A stretch of 64,000 nucleotides of DNA from Gigantopelta aegis. Lineage: Eukaryota > Mollusca > Gastropoda > Neomphalida > Peltospiridae. Position 1 is the stretch's first letter; each line of letters begins with the position of its first letter. The stretch is taken from contig NC_054702.1 in the NCBI RefSeq assembly GCF_016097555.1, positions 91,725,798 to 91,789,797 of the forward strand. Reading direction: 5' to 3'. The notes beneath the pieces were generated by a model. That model worked only from the letters and a program-made list of their open reading frames with translations. It was not told the origin of the DNA and did not search any database. Position numbers and translations under genes: made by a program. Positions 1-12,350 of the stretch are shown in pieces.

Positions 1-789
1 GATGTACTCGTAGACATTTCTACTTTCTATTTCACGATACTGCCACGTGATTTAAAGCAAAGGACATTGCCCTTGGTAGAGTCAGATTTCTTGTACATGT
101 GATCGGTTGATGGGACCCTGAAACAAACATACACCGATTTAATTTCAAGTCAGTAATTCGAATTTACCGAGTGTAAAGCATGTATATTTTAAAATTAAAT
201 TTACATTAGGGTGGTTATGTTGGGTTTTTGGGTTTTTTGTTTGTTTTTTGGTTGCTATGATTCGAGTTAGTAGTATAATAAATGACGTGTTAACTACAGT
301 ACACCGATAATTAAAGTTAATCCTGTTTGTAAAAATATATATTTATAAAAATTGTAGTAAGATATATTTGGGTAGAAAACAATAGATGTTGACATTATCT
401 CTGTTATGATATTATTATTATTATCATTTTTAAGTAGAGAATTTGAAGGTACATGACGTATATTATATCATGATAAATGTGATAACCCTGTGCCATGTGG
501 TTGTTACACTTTTAATGTCTTTTTAGTTTAAATGATTTACAAATAGGCCTACTGACATTATTTTTGTGAGTGTTTTATTAGATATTTTACAGTTAGAATT
601 CTTAATAACAGTACCATAGTTGTTACAATGCCAATTCACATTCAGTTCACAGGTTTGTGTCCATAGAAAAATCATATCATTCTGCGATGAAGATTAAAAT
701 TATTGTACTTGTTTTAAATAAAACAGAATAAACACAAACAAATCAGTTTCAATTCTTTATTCATAAATAGTCCACAGATTTTCATGATT
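1..789. other. AT-rich non-coding DNA, probably CENPF intron
   Basis: No exon-like frame, splice-flanked coding block or clear repeat boundary was found on either strand. If CENPF continues leftward, this is part of its intron after exon 7. Confidence 0.4.
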
Positions 790-1894
790 CAGGGCACAAT
801 ATTTCACGCGAACCGCCGTTCTGTTCGCGTGTCGGTTACGCAAAACTAAATTTACGCGAACTGCAAATTGCTTACGTCATGAAATGTAAACGTTCAGAAA
901 TTAAAACTTGCAAACTTCACGATTACAGGACGTTTATTCACGCAGACATACTACTAGTATTTCGACTAAGTTTTAGGCTGAATTTTAGATACTTGATGCG
1001 CAACAAACCAGTAGACAACGTTATATTGCAACAGTTGTAACTTGCAACCAGTCTAAAGTATCTGCTGCTATTTTATCTCTAAAGGAATATATGTAGACAT
1101 AATATTGGATTGCCTATAATTTTACATATGTTAAAAACAGTTTTAACATAAACAGGAATCCAAAAGTGTCACAAAAATTGAAAAATACTAACATCGCATA
1201 ACGAGCTTTAAAAAACAAACATTTGGAACGTCACTGTAGAATAGAAGTACCATCGATAATGTGAAAGTAGCGTAACCAGCGCAAAACGAAAAAAGAAATC
1301 CCTTCAAATAATTATGTATCTATTTCAAAGACGTAGTGCCCATTACGCACAGTACGCATGTGCGTAATGCAAAAACATAATCCGGGAATAGGTCGAGGCT
1401 TATGTAATTGTTCTATAAAATATCCTCTTAAAACTGACTCGAAAAAAGATAGAAAAAAATGCCTTCGAAAAGGTTCAGAATGCATCTCCAGTGGTTCTGA
1501 GTTTAAAAAAATTTCACAGGAGGAGACCTCCCGAATCCCCCAGCTCGGGCACACCTTTGGCGTGCAAAATGCTAAAAAAAATGTCTGGTTATGCCCCTGT
1601 ATTTTGTTTCAGTACTGGGGCTAATATTCAGTTCTTTTATACTATTGTTAACTTTAGCAAGCATTAAAGAAACATTTTTTTGGTAAAATGTTTTCTTTTG
1701 TATTTGTTTAAATTTTTATGTTTGAGCTAAAAACTATGTATTTAAAATATAATTTCAACGTAATTTTGAGGTAACCAATCAGGTAACCCACGGGTTACGC
1801 AAATATAATTCATGTAAACGAACAATTGATTACCTAGGTAAAAACCACGTGAACCGACTTCCGGTTACCTCAGATTTCGAAATATTGTCCCCTG
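790..1894. mobile_element. CAGGG-ended non-autonomous DNA element, 6-bp target duplication
   Basis: Left end CAGGGCACAATATTTC and right end, read inverted, CAGGGGACAATATTTC form terminal inverted repeats. ATGATT directly flanks both ends (784-789 and 1895-1900). Both ends hold several GGTTAC/GCGAAC motifs (for example GGTTACGCAAA near 832 and 1794). No transposase is recognisable. The termini look hAT-like, but hAT elements normally give 8-bp duplications. Confidence 0.7.
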
Positions 1895-2334
1895 ATGATT
1901 CAGAATTTTAATGCAACATAATATGCATATAATATATAAAAGATCGATAAATGTTGTGTTCATGGTGTTTCTTTTTCTTGTGAAAGACTGCAATGGCCCA
2001 TTCCTTCATCTTTAAGAACAACTATCATATTAGTTAAATTAAGATATTTATTTTGAAAACACAAAACATTAACTCTTAAGATATTTAATTTAGAAATCAT
2101 TACTCCTCAAACTTAATCATGTTCATGGTGCAATTCCTCTCGGTCTCTTACCTCTAATTCTGATTATTTTGAGGAGTGCGATTTTCCTCTCCTCTGCATC
2201 TTGAGGAGTGTCATTTCTACTCCCCTCTTAAGCATTTTGAGGAGTACGATTTTTAGCACTCCTGGGTTTTTCAAAAACGAAGGTCTGTAGCTTGTGATTT
2301 TAATTCCATAATGCTTTAAAATACATGATGGAAG

Positions 2335-2568
2335 GAAGGAAGGAAATGTTTTTATTTAACAACACACTCAACACATTTTATTTACGGTTATATGACATCA
2401 GACCACACAGATATTGAGAGAGGAAACCAGTAGTTGCCACTTCATAGGCTACTATATTTGATTAGCAGCAAGGGATCTTTTATATGCACGATCCCAGAGC
2501 AAGGATAGTACATGCCACGGCCTTTGTTACACCAGTTGTGGAGCACTGGCTGAAACGAGAAATGGCCC
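2335..2568 (-). mobile_element. SINE, truncated copy, head missing
   Basis: The inverse strand has the common SINE tail ending in TTCCTTCC after the 'TTGTTAAATAAAAACATT' type sequence. ATACATGATGG lies on both sides (about 2324 and 2571), consistent with a target-site duplication. The tRNA-like head is lost. Confidence 0.7.
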
Positions 2569-2582
2569 ATACATGATGGAAG

Positions 2583-2915
2583 GAAGGAAGGAAGGAAGGA
2601 AATGTTTTATTTAACAACTCGCTCAACACATTTATTTACGGTTATATGGCGTCAGACATATGGTTAAGGACCACACAGATATTAAGAGAGGAAACCTGTT
2701 GTCACCACTTAATGGGCTACTCTTTTCGATTAGCAACAAAGGATCTTTTATATGCACCATCCGACAGACAGGGTAATACATACTACGGCCTTTGATATGC
2801 CAGTCGTGGCGCACTGGCTGGAATGAGAAATAGCCTAATGGACCCACCGACAGGGATCGATCTCAGACCTACTGCGCATCAAGTGAATGCTTTACCACTG
2901 GACTACACCCCACCC
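2583..2915 (-). mobile_element. SINE, nearly full length, next to the previous copy
   Basis: Read on the minus strand it starts with a tRNA-like head (GTAGTCCAGTGGTAAAGC, B-box-like GAGATCGATCC) and ends in TTCCTTCC repeats. CCCATACATG occurs at both edges. It sits beside the truncated copy and shares its ATACATG target word, so the two arose at the same spot. Confidence 0.75.
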
Positions 2916-3593
2916 ATACATGTTGAAGTCCTATCCCAAATCATCCCCTCACTCCCAAGACCGTATTTTTTTCTTAGCAGGACATATTTATTAAGTTAAA
3001 AATATTTGTATTCCTATTTCAGGCCCTGATAGTAAAAACTAAAATAAATCCACCTAACTTCAAGGCAGTTTTTAAACAGCAGGGGAGAATTAGTCTAACT
3101 TTAGATTCATAAAAAACCCCACAATTTATAATACAATCCTTAACCCGATTTCATTTAATAATATTTTCTGGAATAACTTAAAACTGTTTCAAACAATTAA
3201 GTTTCTTTTTATCACATTCATGAACAGAGAGAAGTGCATTTTAAAGAATATTACCAAGTGGAAATATATAACAAATATTAAAGTAATTCAAGAAAGGATT
3301 TAAAAGTTATAATTATAAACCTAACAAAGTTCAAAATGACATTGACTTTACAATGGAGTCATGCTGGAGCCCCAAGAGGTATGAGGTTGAAAGACTCATC
3401 CATTAAACAATTCACAAGTTAAAGGTAATAAGAGAAACTAAGCAAAAATTAAACCAGTTTAAACATGCATAAACTAAAAAAAACAAAACTTATTTCAAAT
3501 AATTTTACATAAGTAAATAACATTTCTTTCAGGCTGTTGTTTACTATGTACATCAATGAGCATATAAAAGATGAGTAAACAAGAAATCAGTAC

Positions 3594-3806
3594 CTGATTC
3601 ATTTCCTGCATCATCTTATGTTTGGTCTCTTCCAGCAACTTTTCTGCAGTTTTGGCGTTTTCCATCTGCTGTGATAACTCTAAGTTGAGATCCTTCTCCT
3701 TGTCTTTGAGTTTCTGTTCCAGCGTCTTGTGAGCTGCCTCAGCATTGTGCTGGTTACAGGCCATTTCTTGTTTCAGTTTCTTGTTCTTCGTCTCCAAATC
3801 GGAAAT
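3594..3806 (-). CDS. CENPF: CENPF coding exon 7 (last one inside the window)
   Basis: 71 codons, phase 0 at both ends. It contains CNQHNAEAAHKTLEQKLKDK, the best-conserved block, which corresponds to human 'CQRQNAESARCSLEQKIKEK'. Donor GTACTG from 3593. The intron to its right (3807-6683) holds an 885-bp mobile element and several SINEs. Confidence 0.95.
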
Positions 3807-6800
3807 CTGAATACATATTAATTTTTTTTTTAATCAGGGTTGGACAATCATTACTGTCGACAAACAAAGAATCTATTATATGTATATTTCCACAGGCAGG
3901 ACAACATGTATGACATTTGATACACCAGTGGTGGGATGATGGACACAATCAAAGTCTACCAAGAGAGTTCGATCCTACGACCCAAGCATCTCAGGTGAGC
4001 ACTCAAATGACTGAGCTAGATCCCACCCTAAAATATTGAAAAAGAGTATACACAATTTTTTTTCGCGGCTAAAATAATTCACAATCGTACTTCAATTTTA
4101 CATTTATGTGGCTGCGCCCCCTAATAAAATAAAAACAAACAATATTTTCCAAACTCCTTTTAGTGAGTTTTATGTATACACTCTGACATTCTCATCATCA
4201 TGTCTACATCACTTGAGTGTTCCGATAAGGCATGTTATCGATCAAACACATGCACAAGATGCAGAAGACTGAAATATGCACATCACATATTAAACAATCT
4301 TTATTGACGGTAGGCCTATTCACAGGTTTTCAAAGAATATAATGTACAATACATTTGTCTGGCCTACTTTGCAGACCTACAAAAATCACAAGACAGACAT
4401 GTGATCATATCCAAAGCAAGGGTTTATTAATAATGGGTCAAGAACTCCAAAAATGTAGGCTGTCATGGGTAAACAGTGGCCGAGGTCCAGCACTCGCAAA
4501 CAATTTGACTGTACTATCCATTACATCACCATAACCTAATCAGGGCATAAAATTTGATTTTTTCAGACAAACGATATGTCGTTCGTGTGGTTTTAGTGTC
4601 TGCACAAACAATTTTCTCCAGTGGTTCAGATACAAATGAAAAGGTTAACCGGCAACGGTAATCAAATGAGAATCTACGATGTAGCTTTTCTCCAAATTCT
4701 TATCATAAATACTAAATTATTATTATTATTTGGTATGCTGGGACTAACTTGAAAGCTGCCATTTACATTTCAGCACACTACCCCATCGGTTCTGTTACAG
4801 GGGAGTACTTGTTGGTGCCAAACAATAGTCTGAACGAAAAGGGGATTTCCCAGAAGCTTTGAGCTTCCGGGTCTGAACGGAAAGACCCAAAGTTCTGCGA
4901 ATCCTCAATCGATCCAATCGATGCTGCAACTCAGTGTTTCATCATGTTCTAATTGCCACTTCATTATTTTAAAGTCCCTTATTAAACGTACTGTTTTCTT
5001 CGCTGGGTATGTCATATTTTAATAAATTGATTTAGCAAGGGTTGTACTTGTTTTCATTACAATACATGTTTCAGAATTAATTTCCAAACCGCAGATTGTA
5101 TTCCGCACATAGCGAAATGATCAAAGGGAACGTGCGACAATGTTACTAAATGTTATTGACACTTCTAATGACAGTGCCGACTTTGTAATTGACCGCGATG
5201 TCGAGTTCAAACGGATACATTGTTTTTTTCTCACACCTTCAATGCTAGGCTCGTTCTCTTATTATTTTATTCCAATAATAGTTATATTAACCAAAACACA
5301 CCAGTTTACATTTTCTGACGAGTGATTATAGTTTTTGCACGAATGATCTGTCTTTCGTGTCAATACTGGTTTTGCATAACCGACAGACGAACGACAAAAT
5401 CATTCGTGCCATATTTTATGCCCTGCCTAATGTTAAGGGCGCAAAACAGTCTTGCAAGTGACTGCTCATCCTCCTGAACATGCCTTATGTATGCATCACT
5501 GAGATATTAGCACTCTCATTGGAAACGAGAACTGCTCTGTTTTAATTTTTCAGCAATACCGTACATTAATTTCATCATACAATTGATGGCAAGCTTGGTG
5601 TATTATGTTTGTTTATCTATGAACCTTCTTAACAGATATATCGGAAATAAGTTGGCGCATAATTGAATCTGCAGTCATTATGTTCACTGTATATTTTATT
5701 TATGAACATATTTGTGTATATAGTAATTCTGTTAAATTTAATATTTACATGAAATGTCAAAGTTTTACCAGATCAAAAAAGAAAGAAATGTTTTATTTAA
5801 CGACGCACTCAACACATTTTATTTACGGTTATATGGCGTCAGACATATGGTTAAGGACCACACAGATTTTGAGAGGAAACCCACTGTCGCCACTACATGG
5901 GCTACTCTTCCGATTAACAGCAAGGGATCTTTTATTTGCGCTTCCCACAGGCAGGATAGCACAAACCATGGCCTTTGTTGAACCAGTTATGGATCACTGG
6001 TCGGTGCAAGTGGTTTACACCTACCCATTGAGCATTGCGGAGCACTCACTCAGGGTTTGGTGTCGGTATCTGGATTAAAAATCCCATGCCTCGACTGGGA
6101 TCCGAACCCAGTACCTACCAGCCTGTAGACCGATGGCCTGCCACGACGCCACCGAGGCCAGTTTTACCAGATCAGCAAAGCAGGAAATATTTTATTTGCC
6201 ACATGACATTTACATTACCCAATGGCAAACTGGTGACTGATTGGTATGAGCCTAAATTGAAATATATGATTTTAAAATTTCCTTATTTCCAGCATGTGAT
6301 ATATCCATTTAAAACTCAAATGTTTTAAAACCTGAAGACTTATATACTATATAGTAGTTAAATAGTTATTTTTTCAACATTTCAGATCAATATCTACTTT
6401 GTAAAAATAATTAGATGGCAGAATAGCTGAAATTGGATAAAAACAGGGCTTGCTCTGAGCTATTAGAAAATTTTGCTAAATTATCTAAAAAAATGCAAAA
6501 CCTATAGCTATTTTCTAACAAAAAATCAATTATCACACAATTTTTTTTTTTCCAAATTAAAATAAAATTTGCCAACTGTTCTTAAAATTCGCAATTGGCG
6601 AATTTGGCAAGTGGAAGGGCTAGCCCTGAAAAATTACATCTCTTTTATTTGTTTGAGCAAAAATCTGATTATTAATTATCTACCTTGTTCTGTAGGTGTT
6701 CAGTCTCTGTTTTCAGCTTTGCACACTCTGCCTTACATTGCGTTATCATCTTTTCCTTGTTCCCAGTTTCACACTCAAAATTACTCATGTCCGCTTCAAG

Positions 6801-9800
6801 CTTCTGCACTCTGGCATTCAAATCATGAACTTGTTTATTTTTTGTCTGAATCTGGATTTCCAGGTTGGCATTTCCTGTTTTCAAAGCTGAAATGAAGAAA
6901 CATTGACATGAAACACTCTTGACACACATCGCCCATTGCCTTAATTTTCTTTCAAATATTGTCTTAAATGTCTAAAGAAATTGGCTTTCTCACTTCAACA
7001 AGGAAATATGCAAAAAAGGTTGTTTGAGAATTATTTAACAGAAAAATCAGTTCCATAACCTGGTGTAACGAAACATCTGTGCAATATTACCAAGAGTAAA
7101 ATAAAATACCTTATTTTCTGTACTTGGATGTTTATTTAAAAACATGCCACTTCTTTGGTATTCTCTGTATTAGTACAATACAAAATGCTAAGATCACCGT
7201 AACAGGGAACATTTTGTTCAATATCACATTGCGATTTGCTACACAAGATTCAGAGATCACTACACAATTTAAAAATATTAAACAGTAATTGCTTCATTAC
7301 ACAGTAATTGCTAATCAGTTTGAAAACAAAATGTTCTCTGATTAAGTGCATGACAGTATTAAGTAGCTTATGCACTTAAGGTGATCAAAATTCTTACTGC
7401 TAAGATCACTGCATGGAATAGGGATCACGGCTATTATTATTATGATTCAAGGCAAGCATATTTATCACAAATGAAAATCAGAAATTTCTTATTCCAATTC
7501 AGGTGAGCTAGTTTATTCCAATTCTGCTAATTTATTACAAATTACGGCACTAAAAGCATTTCAGGTGAGATAAATGTCATGAATACCTCAAATAATAGGC
7601 AACATAAAAATAAATACCATCATTTTCTTTCTTGAATTTGTCTGCAGTTTTCTGTACGTTTTCAAACTGCACACCATGGTTGTTTTGCCTGTTCGGAGAT
7701 ACTCCATGTATGCTGTTTCCTGTTGTTTCAGTCTGGCTGGCCAGCTTCCGGCTTAGTTCATTTTTCTCTCTTTTTAAGCTATCAAGCTCCAATAAAAGCT
7801 TGTTACAGTCTGGGTTATTCTGTATTTAAAACAGAAAATAATATATAACAATTAATTATCACAGATAGTGGTTATTTCCCCTTATTATTCATAACTGAAG
7901 GTCCCGATCTTTCTTTATTAGTTTTGTGGAAGGTAAATATGCCAACATACTGGAACAAATACTCCTACCTATTACATGTTTTTCTCTAACAACCCTTCAA
8001 TACAATACAGTCAAAGCCACAAAAAAATTGTTTAAAAAAAAAAAAAAAAAATTCCCAAACACTTCACTGAATTATTCGATAAATTGAGATGTAAAAATCT
8101 AACAATTAGCCCCAAAAGAACACAAAATACAGAGCATAGATTCTGAAAACGGTGAACCATTATGGAAATGTAAACATTAATAATGCAGTTTTTGAGATTA
8201 AATAATTTGGGCAGTATCCCAGATGGATACTAACATTTCAAAATCTGGTATCCCACCTGATACTTTAGTATCCCACTTGAGGGAGATATTGTTATGGCAT
8301 AGCATTAGACTGGGTAAGAGCTCGAAAATACTGTGACATAACTTCACCAGTAAATGATGACTTTCATTGTTTCAGCGAAAAATAAAAACACAGAATTAAA
8401 AAGAAACCCAACATTATATGGTATCCTGGTAGAATACTGGATTATTGAAGTCTGGTATCCAAAATTAAATTCTGTTATCCCCAGGATATCGGGATAGTTA
8501 ATCTTGAACACTGATAATGTAAGATAGTAACTCAACAAATGTTCTTATCTCCAAAATTCAAAAATGGGTACTTCGCCATATAAGTTAAATTGATCTGTAA
8601 CTACATGATAAAACTATACATCAAATTTCGAGGCATAGAAAAAATATATATTAAGAAAACTGTATTTGGGACTGACAGACACACACTGACAAAACCTATA
8701 GCCCCTCCAGTTGGACCAGTAACAGATGTAATCACTAAAATGAATGTGTATTAGTATTATTACCTGTGACTGAAGCATATTCAGTTGATCTTTGAGTTGT
8801 TTATATTCATTTTGCTCTTTTTCTCTTTGTAAGGTAACTTCCATAAGTTGTTTCTTCAAGTCTTCTGTATTAACTGTAAATATTTTATAAATGTCTCTGC
8901 ATTAAGTACTATTTACTTAAACTCCTTGCAGTCTAATCAGTGGCCAATAGATGTACATAATACAGTATATTTACGTTATTTGTCAATAAAATAATTGTAA
9001 CATAACAAATAAATGTGATAAAGGTCTTGGAGCAATAGAGTAAACCAAGTATGGAAAGGTTATAATATCGAAGAAAACAATACATAGTGAAATGGGGAGA
9101 TAAGTTTCTACATCACAAACCACATTTTAACTATCATATGTATGTTATCAACTGTTTGATTAATACTACATACAGCTAGATGCACAATAATAATAGTAGA
9201 TAATAGAAAGGGGTGGTAAAATTACGAAAATGGGATGACATTTTTTTTAATTAAGTACTGGCTAAGAGATGATTACAAGCTTCAAATAATGTCAGTAATA
9301 AATGGTCAGTATTTCAAGACCATTGCTTAAGACAGCAGATTTCAAACAAAATCTCTCATTTATTTAAAAGGAACAAATAAACAGAAAAATCTCCAAATAC
9401 TTTTAGGATATAAACTGGTAAATGATTTTATTCTACTCATACCATCACTGCTTGCTGTGTATGTCGGCACCTTGCTGCTGCTTCCAGCTTGAACTCCTGG
9501 AAGTCGCTTAAGTTCCATCTCCAGGAATCGAATCTTTTCATTTTGACTTTCAAGCTGTGATTTCTGGTGGTTAGAATATTCTTGTAATTTCTGATGGTCC
9601 GCTGTCAGTTTCTCATACTTCTTGACTGATTCGGTATGAGCATGCTGAGCTTGTTCAACTTCACATTTTAACTGGCTAGCCTATCAAAAGAAAATGTTAT
9701 TCAAAATGAAATGTTGCAAAAAAAAGTACAAAACTTAATTATTAAACATACCGTGTATTGCTGTGTATTAGCCAACTTTTCAAGCCTCTAAATACCATCA

Positions 9801-11883
9801 TGAAAAGAGGGGTCGGCCAATACACAGTCAACAAAAAATGTCTATGCAAATACAACAAAATATCAGCGTGTACGGAAATACGATACTAACGAAAATGTGC
9901 AGATCAATCTCGGCTTCAAAACCTTACTGTTGCTTTATTTAATCAATATTTTTATCAGCCTGTATTAAGTCCCATACAAGTGTCCATTTGATTGTTTGAA
10001 ACACACAATAAAAGTTATATTTTATTTGAGAAATGAACTGAAATTTATTTTATTTTTTTGTGTCGACAATACCCAGTAAAAGCCACTATCAAGTATTTGG
10101 CACCCAAATGTGTCACATGATCGTAACGGTCATTAAGTATTTTTATGACCGCTGATATTTTGTCCTCAATTTAACGATGGTCATTGTAACGAGGTCTGAC
10201 TGTATATCTATATTTTTAACTGTTTTAACTACATAAAAGATGAGTAGGCTTATACATCATACCAACCATTTTATACCAGATCATGAGGGAAAAACTGAAG
10301 GGTTGGCTTATTCAGTCGGCTAATATACGGCGATATACCATAGGCAATATATGGTCAATATGATGGAAAATTTAACATCTTCCTCAAATATAAAAAGAAT
10401 TTTTTGTTTTTTTATTATGATAAATACAATAACTGGTAAAGTACACTTTTCATTTTTTATATTTTACATTGCCTTGAATGTCATAGAATGGAACTTGTAG
10501 CAATGAATTTTGAAAACATTTGTTGGAAATACCCCCTGTAAAATCCTTCATACAGATCTAAAGTTAAAGTAAAGTTTGTTTTGTTTAATGACATCACTAG
10601 AGCACACTGATTTATTAATCATCATCTATTGGATGTCAAACATTTTGTAATTTTGACACATGGTCTTAGATGGGAAACCAACTACGCTTTCCATTAGTAG
10701 CTAGGGATCTTTTATATGCACCATTTCAGACAGGTTAGCACATACTATGGCATATGTAGTCGTAGTGCACTGGCTGGAACAAGAAATAGTTCAATAAGCC
10801 CTTTGAGTGGGATCGATCCCAAACCAACCATGCATCAACCTTTACTACTGGGCTACATCCCACCTCATCAGATCTTTTCTTATTATAAATATTATTCTAC
10901 CTTGTGCGACTCCGAATCAACATTTTGTTTGCAGTGAGAGAGCTGGCCTTCCAAACATGCTAGATGGTTTGTTTTTGTGTGGAGCTCTTGTTGAAGTTTC
11001 TCTCTCTTCTTCTCTAAATCCTCACATGCTTCGGACAGAGACTGATTGTCTCGTTTTAGTTGTACTTGTTCATTCTTTTCCTCTTCGCATTTACGTTTTT
11101 GATTTTGTAATGCCTACAATTAAGAACAAACTAAACATATAAAACATTTAAGTTTTATCTCAACATAATTTTTAACAACCTAAAAGTAATTTTTAAAATA
11201 CACCAATATGGCAACAGTGCCCAGTAAATAAAAATATTTAAGCTAAACAATAGGCTTGCACAAATGTAAGTTCTACATAACAAGTTTTAGAGCATCAAAG
11301 AAAGCTAGACCCAGACCCAGACCAACTGCATAATTAACAGTAGCCTAAATGCAGAAGGTGAAAAAATTATGCGACCCACTGTAAGTGGAAATACAAACTC
11401 ACTTTGAATTATATGATTTTCAATGTTTACCAAATTACATATCTTCATATTTGGCACCCAAACTGTCATCAGCTACAAACCTCTGCAATTGCAGAGATTC
11501 CTGCAGTTTTCAATTCTCCACGGAACCTTTTTTTCTGTGAACTATGGGTTGTTGTTTTTTTCTCTGGATTTATTTTTTTGCCGTGGACATTTTTTCAATT
11601 GCAGGGGTTGATCTAGCAAGTATCTTTTAATGATTAAGATAGTATTTTACATCACATAGATCTTTTTCTTAGTGAGGAAATAAGATAAATATATTTCCCA
11701 TTAAGAGTGAATGCTGGAGTAGTAAGTTAAATTACCTGTTCCAAACTATCCAATTGAAATTGCTTTTGATCTTTTTCTTTCTTTACACGTTCAAATTGTT
11801 TCTCAATCTGTTCAATTCTTTGTAAAGCCCGGGCTGGCAATCCATCTTTCCATTCATCAGCTACCCAACTCATGTTGGCATTT
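3594..11883 (-). CDS. CENPF: CENP-F (mitosin) orthologue, N-terminal 439 residues, 7 exons, incomplete at 3' end
   Basis: Large coiled-coil kinetochore, nuclear-envelope and microtubule protein of dividing cells in animals. Coding exons on the minus strand, in order: 11873-11736, 11113-10901, 9680-9443, 8873-8764, 7819-7618, 6886-6684, 3806-3594. Every junction has AG/GT ends and the phases agree (0,0,1,0,1,0,0), giving 439 residues with no stop. The start MSWVADEWKDGLPARALQ matches the conserved CENP-F start (MSW..EEWK.GLP.RAL), followed by KQFQLDSLE, LKRDNQSL and EGQLS at the expected places. The last exon (DLETKNKKL, HNAEAAHKTLEQK) matches the human coiled coil near residue 400. The first coding exon has a splice acceptor 10 nt before the ATG, so a non-coding 5' exon must lie further right. 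The human protein is above 3000 residues; the rest lies left of the window, after an intron of at least 3.5 kb. Introns are filled with SINEs and MITEs. Confidence 0.95.
3880..4030 (-). mobile_element. SINE head fragment in CENPF intron
   Basis: The minus strand shows GGGATCTAGCTCAGTCATTT followed by a B-box-like GGATCGAAC and the common SINE middle. Both ends are worn. Confidence 0.55.
4541..5425. mobile_element. CAGGGCATAAAAT-ended element, 6-bp target duplication
   Basis: 885 bp with perfect 13-bp terminal inverted repeats CAGGGCATAAAAT, flanked on both sides by CCTAAT (4535-4540, 5426-5431). Both ends carry the word CGTTCGT several times (for example GTCGTTCGTGTGG near 4578 and AACGAC near 5390). 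A 61-codon frame at 5140-5325 has no recognisable product. Lies in the CENPF intron. Confidence 0.75.
5776..6159 (-). mobile_element. SINE, full length, 15-bp target duplication
   Basis: On the minus strand it starts GGCCTCGGTGGCGTCGTGG (tRNA-like A-box region), has B box GGTTCGGATCCC, the shared central part, and ends in TTTCTTTCTTT. AGTTTTACCAGATCA lies at 5761-5775 and again at 6160-6174. Inserted in the CENPF intron. Confidence 0.9.
6445..6628. mobile_element. Short MITE with CAGGGCT termini
   Basis: About 184 bp beginning CAGGGCTTGC and ending AGCCCTG, flanked by A-runs that could be a duplication. It ends only about 55 bp from the donor of CENPF exon 6. Confidence 0.5.
6684..6886 (-). 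CDS. CENPF: CENPF coding exon 6
   Basis: 203 nt completing the split codon from exon 5 and ending in phase 0. Coiled coil ANLEIQIQTKNKQVHDLNAR ... ECAKLKTETEHLQNK, colinear with the human 'LDQLKAQNQELRNKINELE' region. Acceptor TCAG before 6886, donor GTAGAT from 6683. Confidence 0.92.
7618..7819 (-). CDS. CENPF: CENPF coding exon 5
   Basis: 202 nt, 67 codons plus one base. It encodes LLLELDSLKREKNELSRKLA and then a low-complexity linker (Ser, Thr, Asn rich) ending KFKKEND. Acceptor ACAG before 7819, donor GTATTT from 7617. Confidence 0.9.
8196..8518 (+). repeat. GTATCCC-rich MITE, copy A
   Basis: Homologous to sequences at 46010-46235 (inverted) and 47716-47970. All copies have several GGTATCC/GTATCCC words in both orientations and GAGATTAA-type ends. 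This copy is in a CENPF intron. Confidence 0.65.
8764..8873 (-). CDS. CENPF: CENPF coding exon 4
   Basis: 110 nt that restore phase 0 after the single base from exon 3. The protein NTEDLKKQLMEVTLQREKEQ ... LKDQL parallels the human 'EDLKEKYNKEVEERK' segment. Acceptor ACAG before 8873, donor GT at 8763. Confidence 0.92.
8874..9442. other. CENPF intron, no recognisable element
   Basis: AT-rich sequence between exons 3 and 4 in which I see only short A/T runs. Confidence 0.4.
9443..9680 (-). CDS. CENPF: CENPF coding exon 3
   Basis: 238 nt, 79 codons plus one base, between a TAG acceptor and a GTATGA donor. It encodes a glutamine- and glutamate-rich coiled coil (CEVEQAQHAHTESVKKYEKL) ending in a Ser/Gly-rich linker (PGVQAGSSSKVPTYTASSD), where vertebrate CENP-F also leaves the coiled coil. 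Confidence 0.92.
10560..10862 (-). mobile_element. SINE (GATGTAGCCCAGTAGTAAAGG-type head)
   Basis: The minus strand carries a tRNA-like head (GGGATGTAGCCCAGTAGTAA), B-box-like GGGATCGATCCC, and the tail TGACATCCAATAG ... ATTAAACAAAACAAACTTT. The head abuts the donor of CENPF exon 2 within about 40 bp. Confidence 0.75.
10901..11113 (-). CDS. CENPF: CENPF coding exon 2
   Basis: 71 codons, phase 0 at both ends, acceptor TAG before 11113 and donor GT at 10900. It continues the N-terminal coiled coil (LKRDNQSLSEACEDLEKK ... EGQLSHCKQNV), colinear with the human segment that has LKRENQ and EGQLN. A SINE lies just beyond the donor, in the next intron. Confidence 0.94.
11736..11883 (-). CDS. CENPF: CENPF coding exon 1 (start codon at 11873)
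   Basis: Acceptor AG at 11885-11884, then 10 nt of 5' UTR, ATG at 11873-11871, and 46 codons to LDSLEQ before the GT donor at 11735. It encodes the globular CENP-F N-terminal start (MSW...WKDGLPARAL) and the beginning of the coiled coil. The acceptor implies at least one upstream non-coding exon. Confidence 0.95.
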
Positions 11884-11929
11884 CTGAAAAAGTCAATTAT
11901 ATACATATATATGTAAATATCAAATATGA

Positions 11930-12350
11930 AAAAGGATTTTTTTTAATGACTCTTCAGCACAAACTACAGCTATTTGGTGTCTAACATATAGTGAATTTGA
12001 CAACTGGTCATGAGAAAGAGACAGAAAACCAGCTTTCATCACACAGGCCGCTCCTACCAAAAAAGCAGAAAAGCATGGCCCAAACGAAACAGTGGCATGA
12101 CAGTAATTGCCTTGGCTGTGATATGAATTGTTGGGGATGTAGGGCTTTAGCGATGAGTTTTTGTGCTGCTGGATAAAAACTATTGCCCCAAGTTGAAAAG
12201 TTTGCCAATAACAAAAACATTTTAAAATTGCTGTAAGTAACAAATTCTCAAGTTTGAGTCTAGGAAAAGGATCTTTTAAATATATGCACTAGACAGAAGT
12301 ACATGGGCCACTGGTTGGATGGGAAAATTGTTTAGTCCATCATCCCTTCA
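11930..12350 (-). repeat. Old, diverged SINE-like sequence
   Basis: The words GGATCTTTTAAATATATGCA, GGGCCACTGGTTGGATGGG and TTTGGTGTCTAAC correspond in order to the SINE body, but head and tail are poorly preserved. Two worn copies may overlap here. Confidence 0.4.

Noticed and set aside
5680..6328. Open frames up to 132 codons
   Set aside because: They read through a SINE with clear target duplications.
11991..12243. Overlapping frames on both strands upstream of CENPF
   Set aside because: They lie in worn SINE sequence and have no conserved motif.
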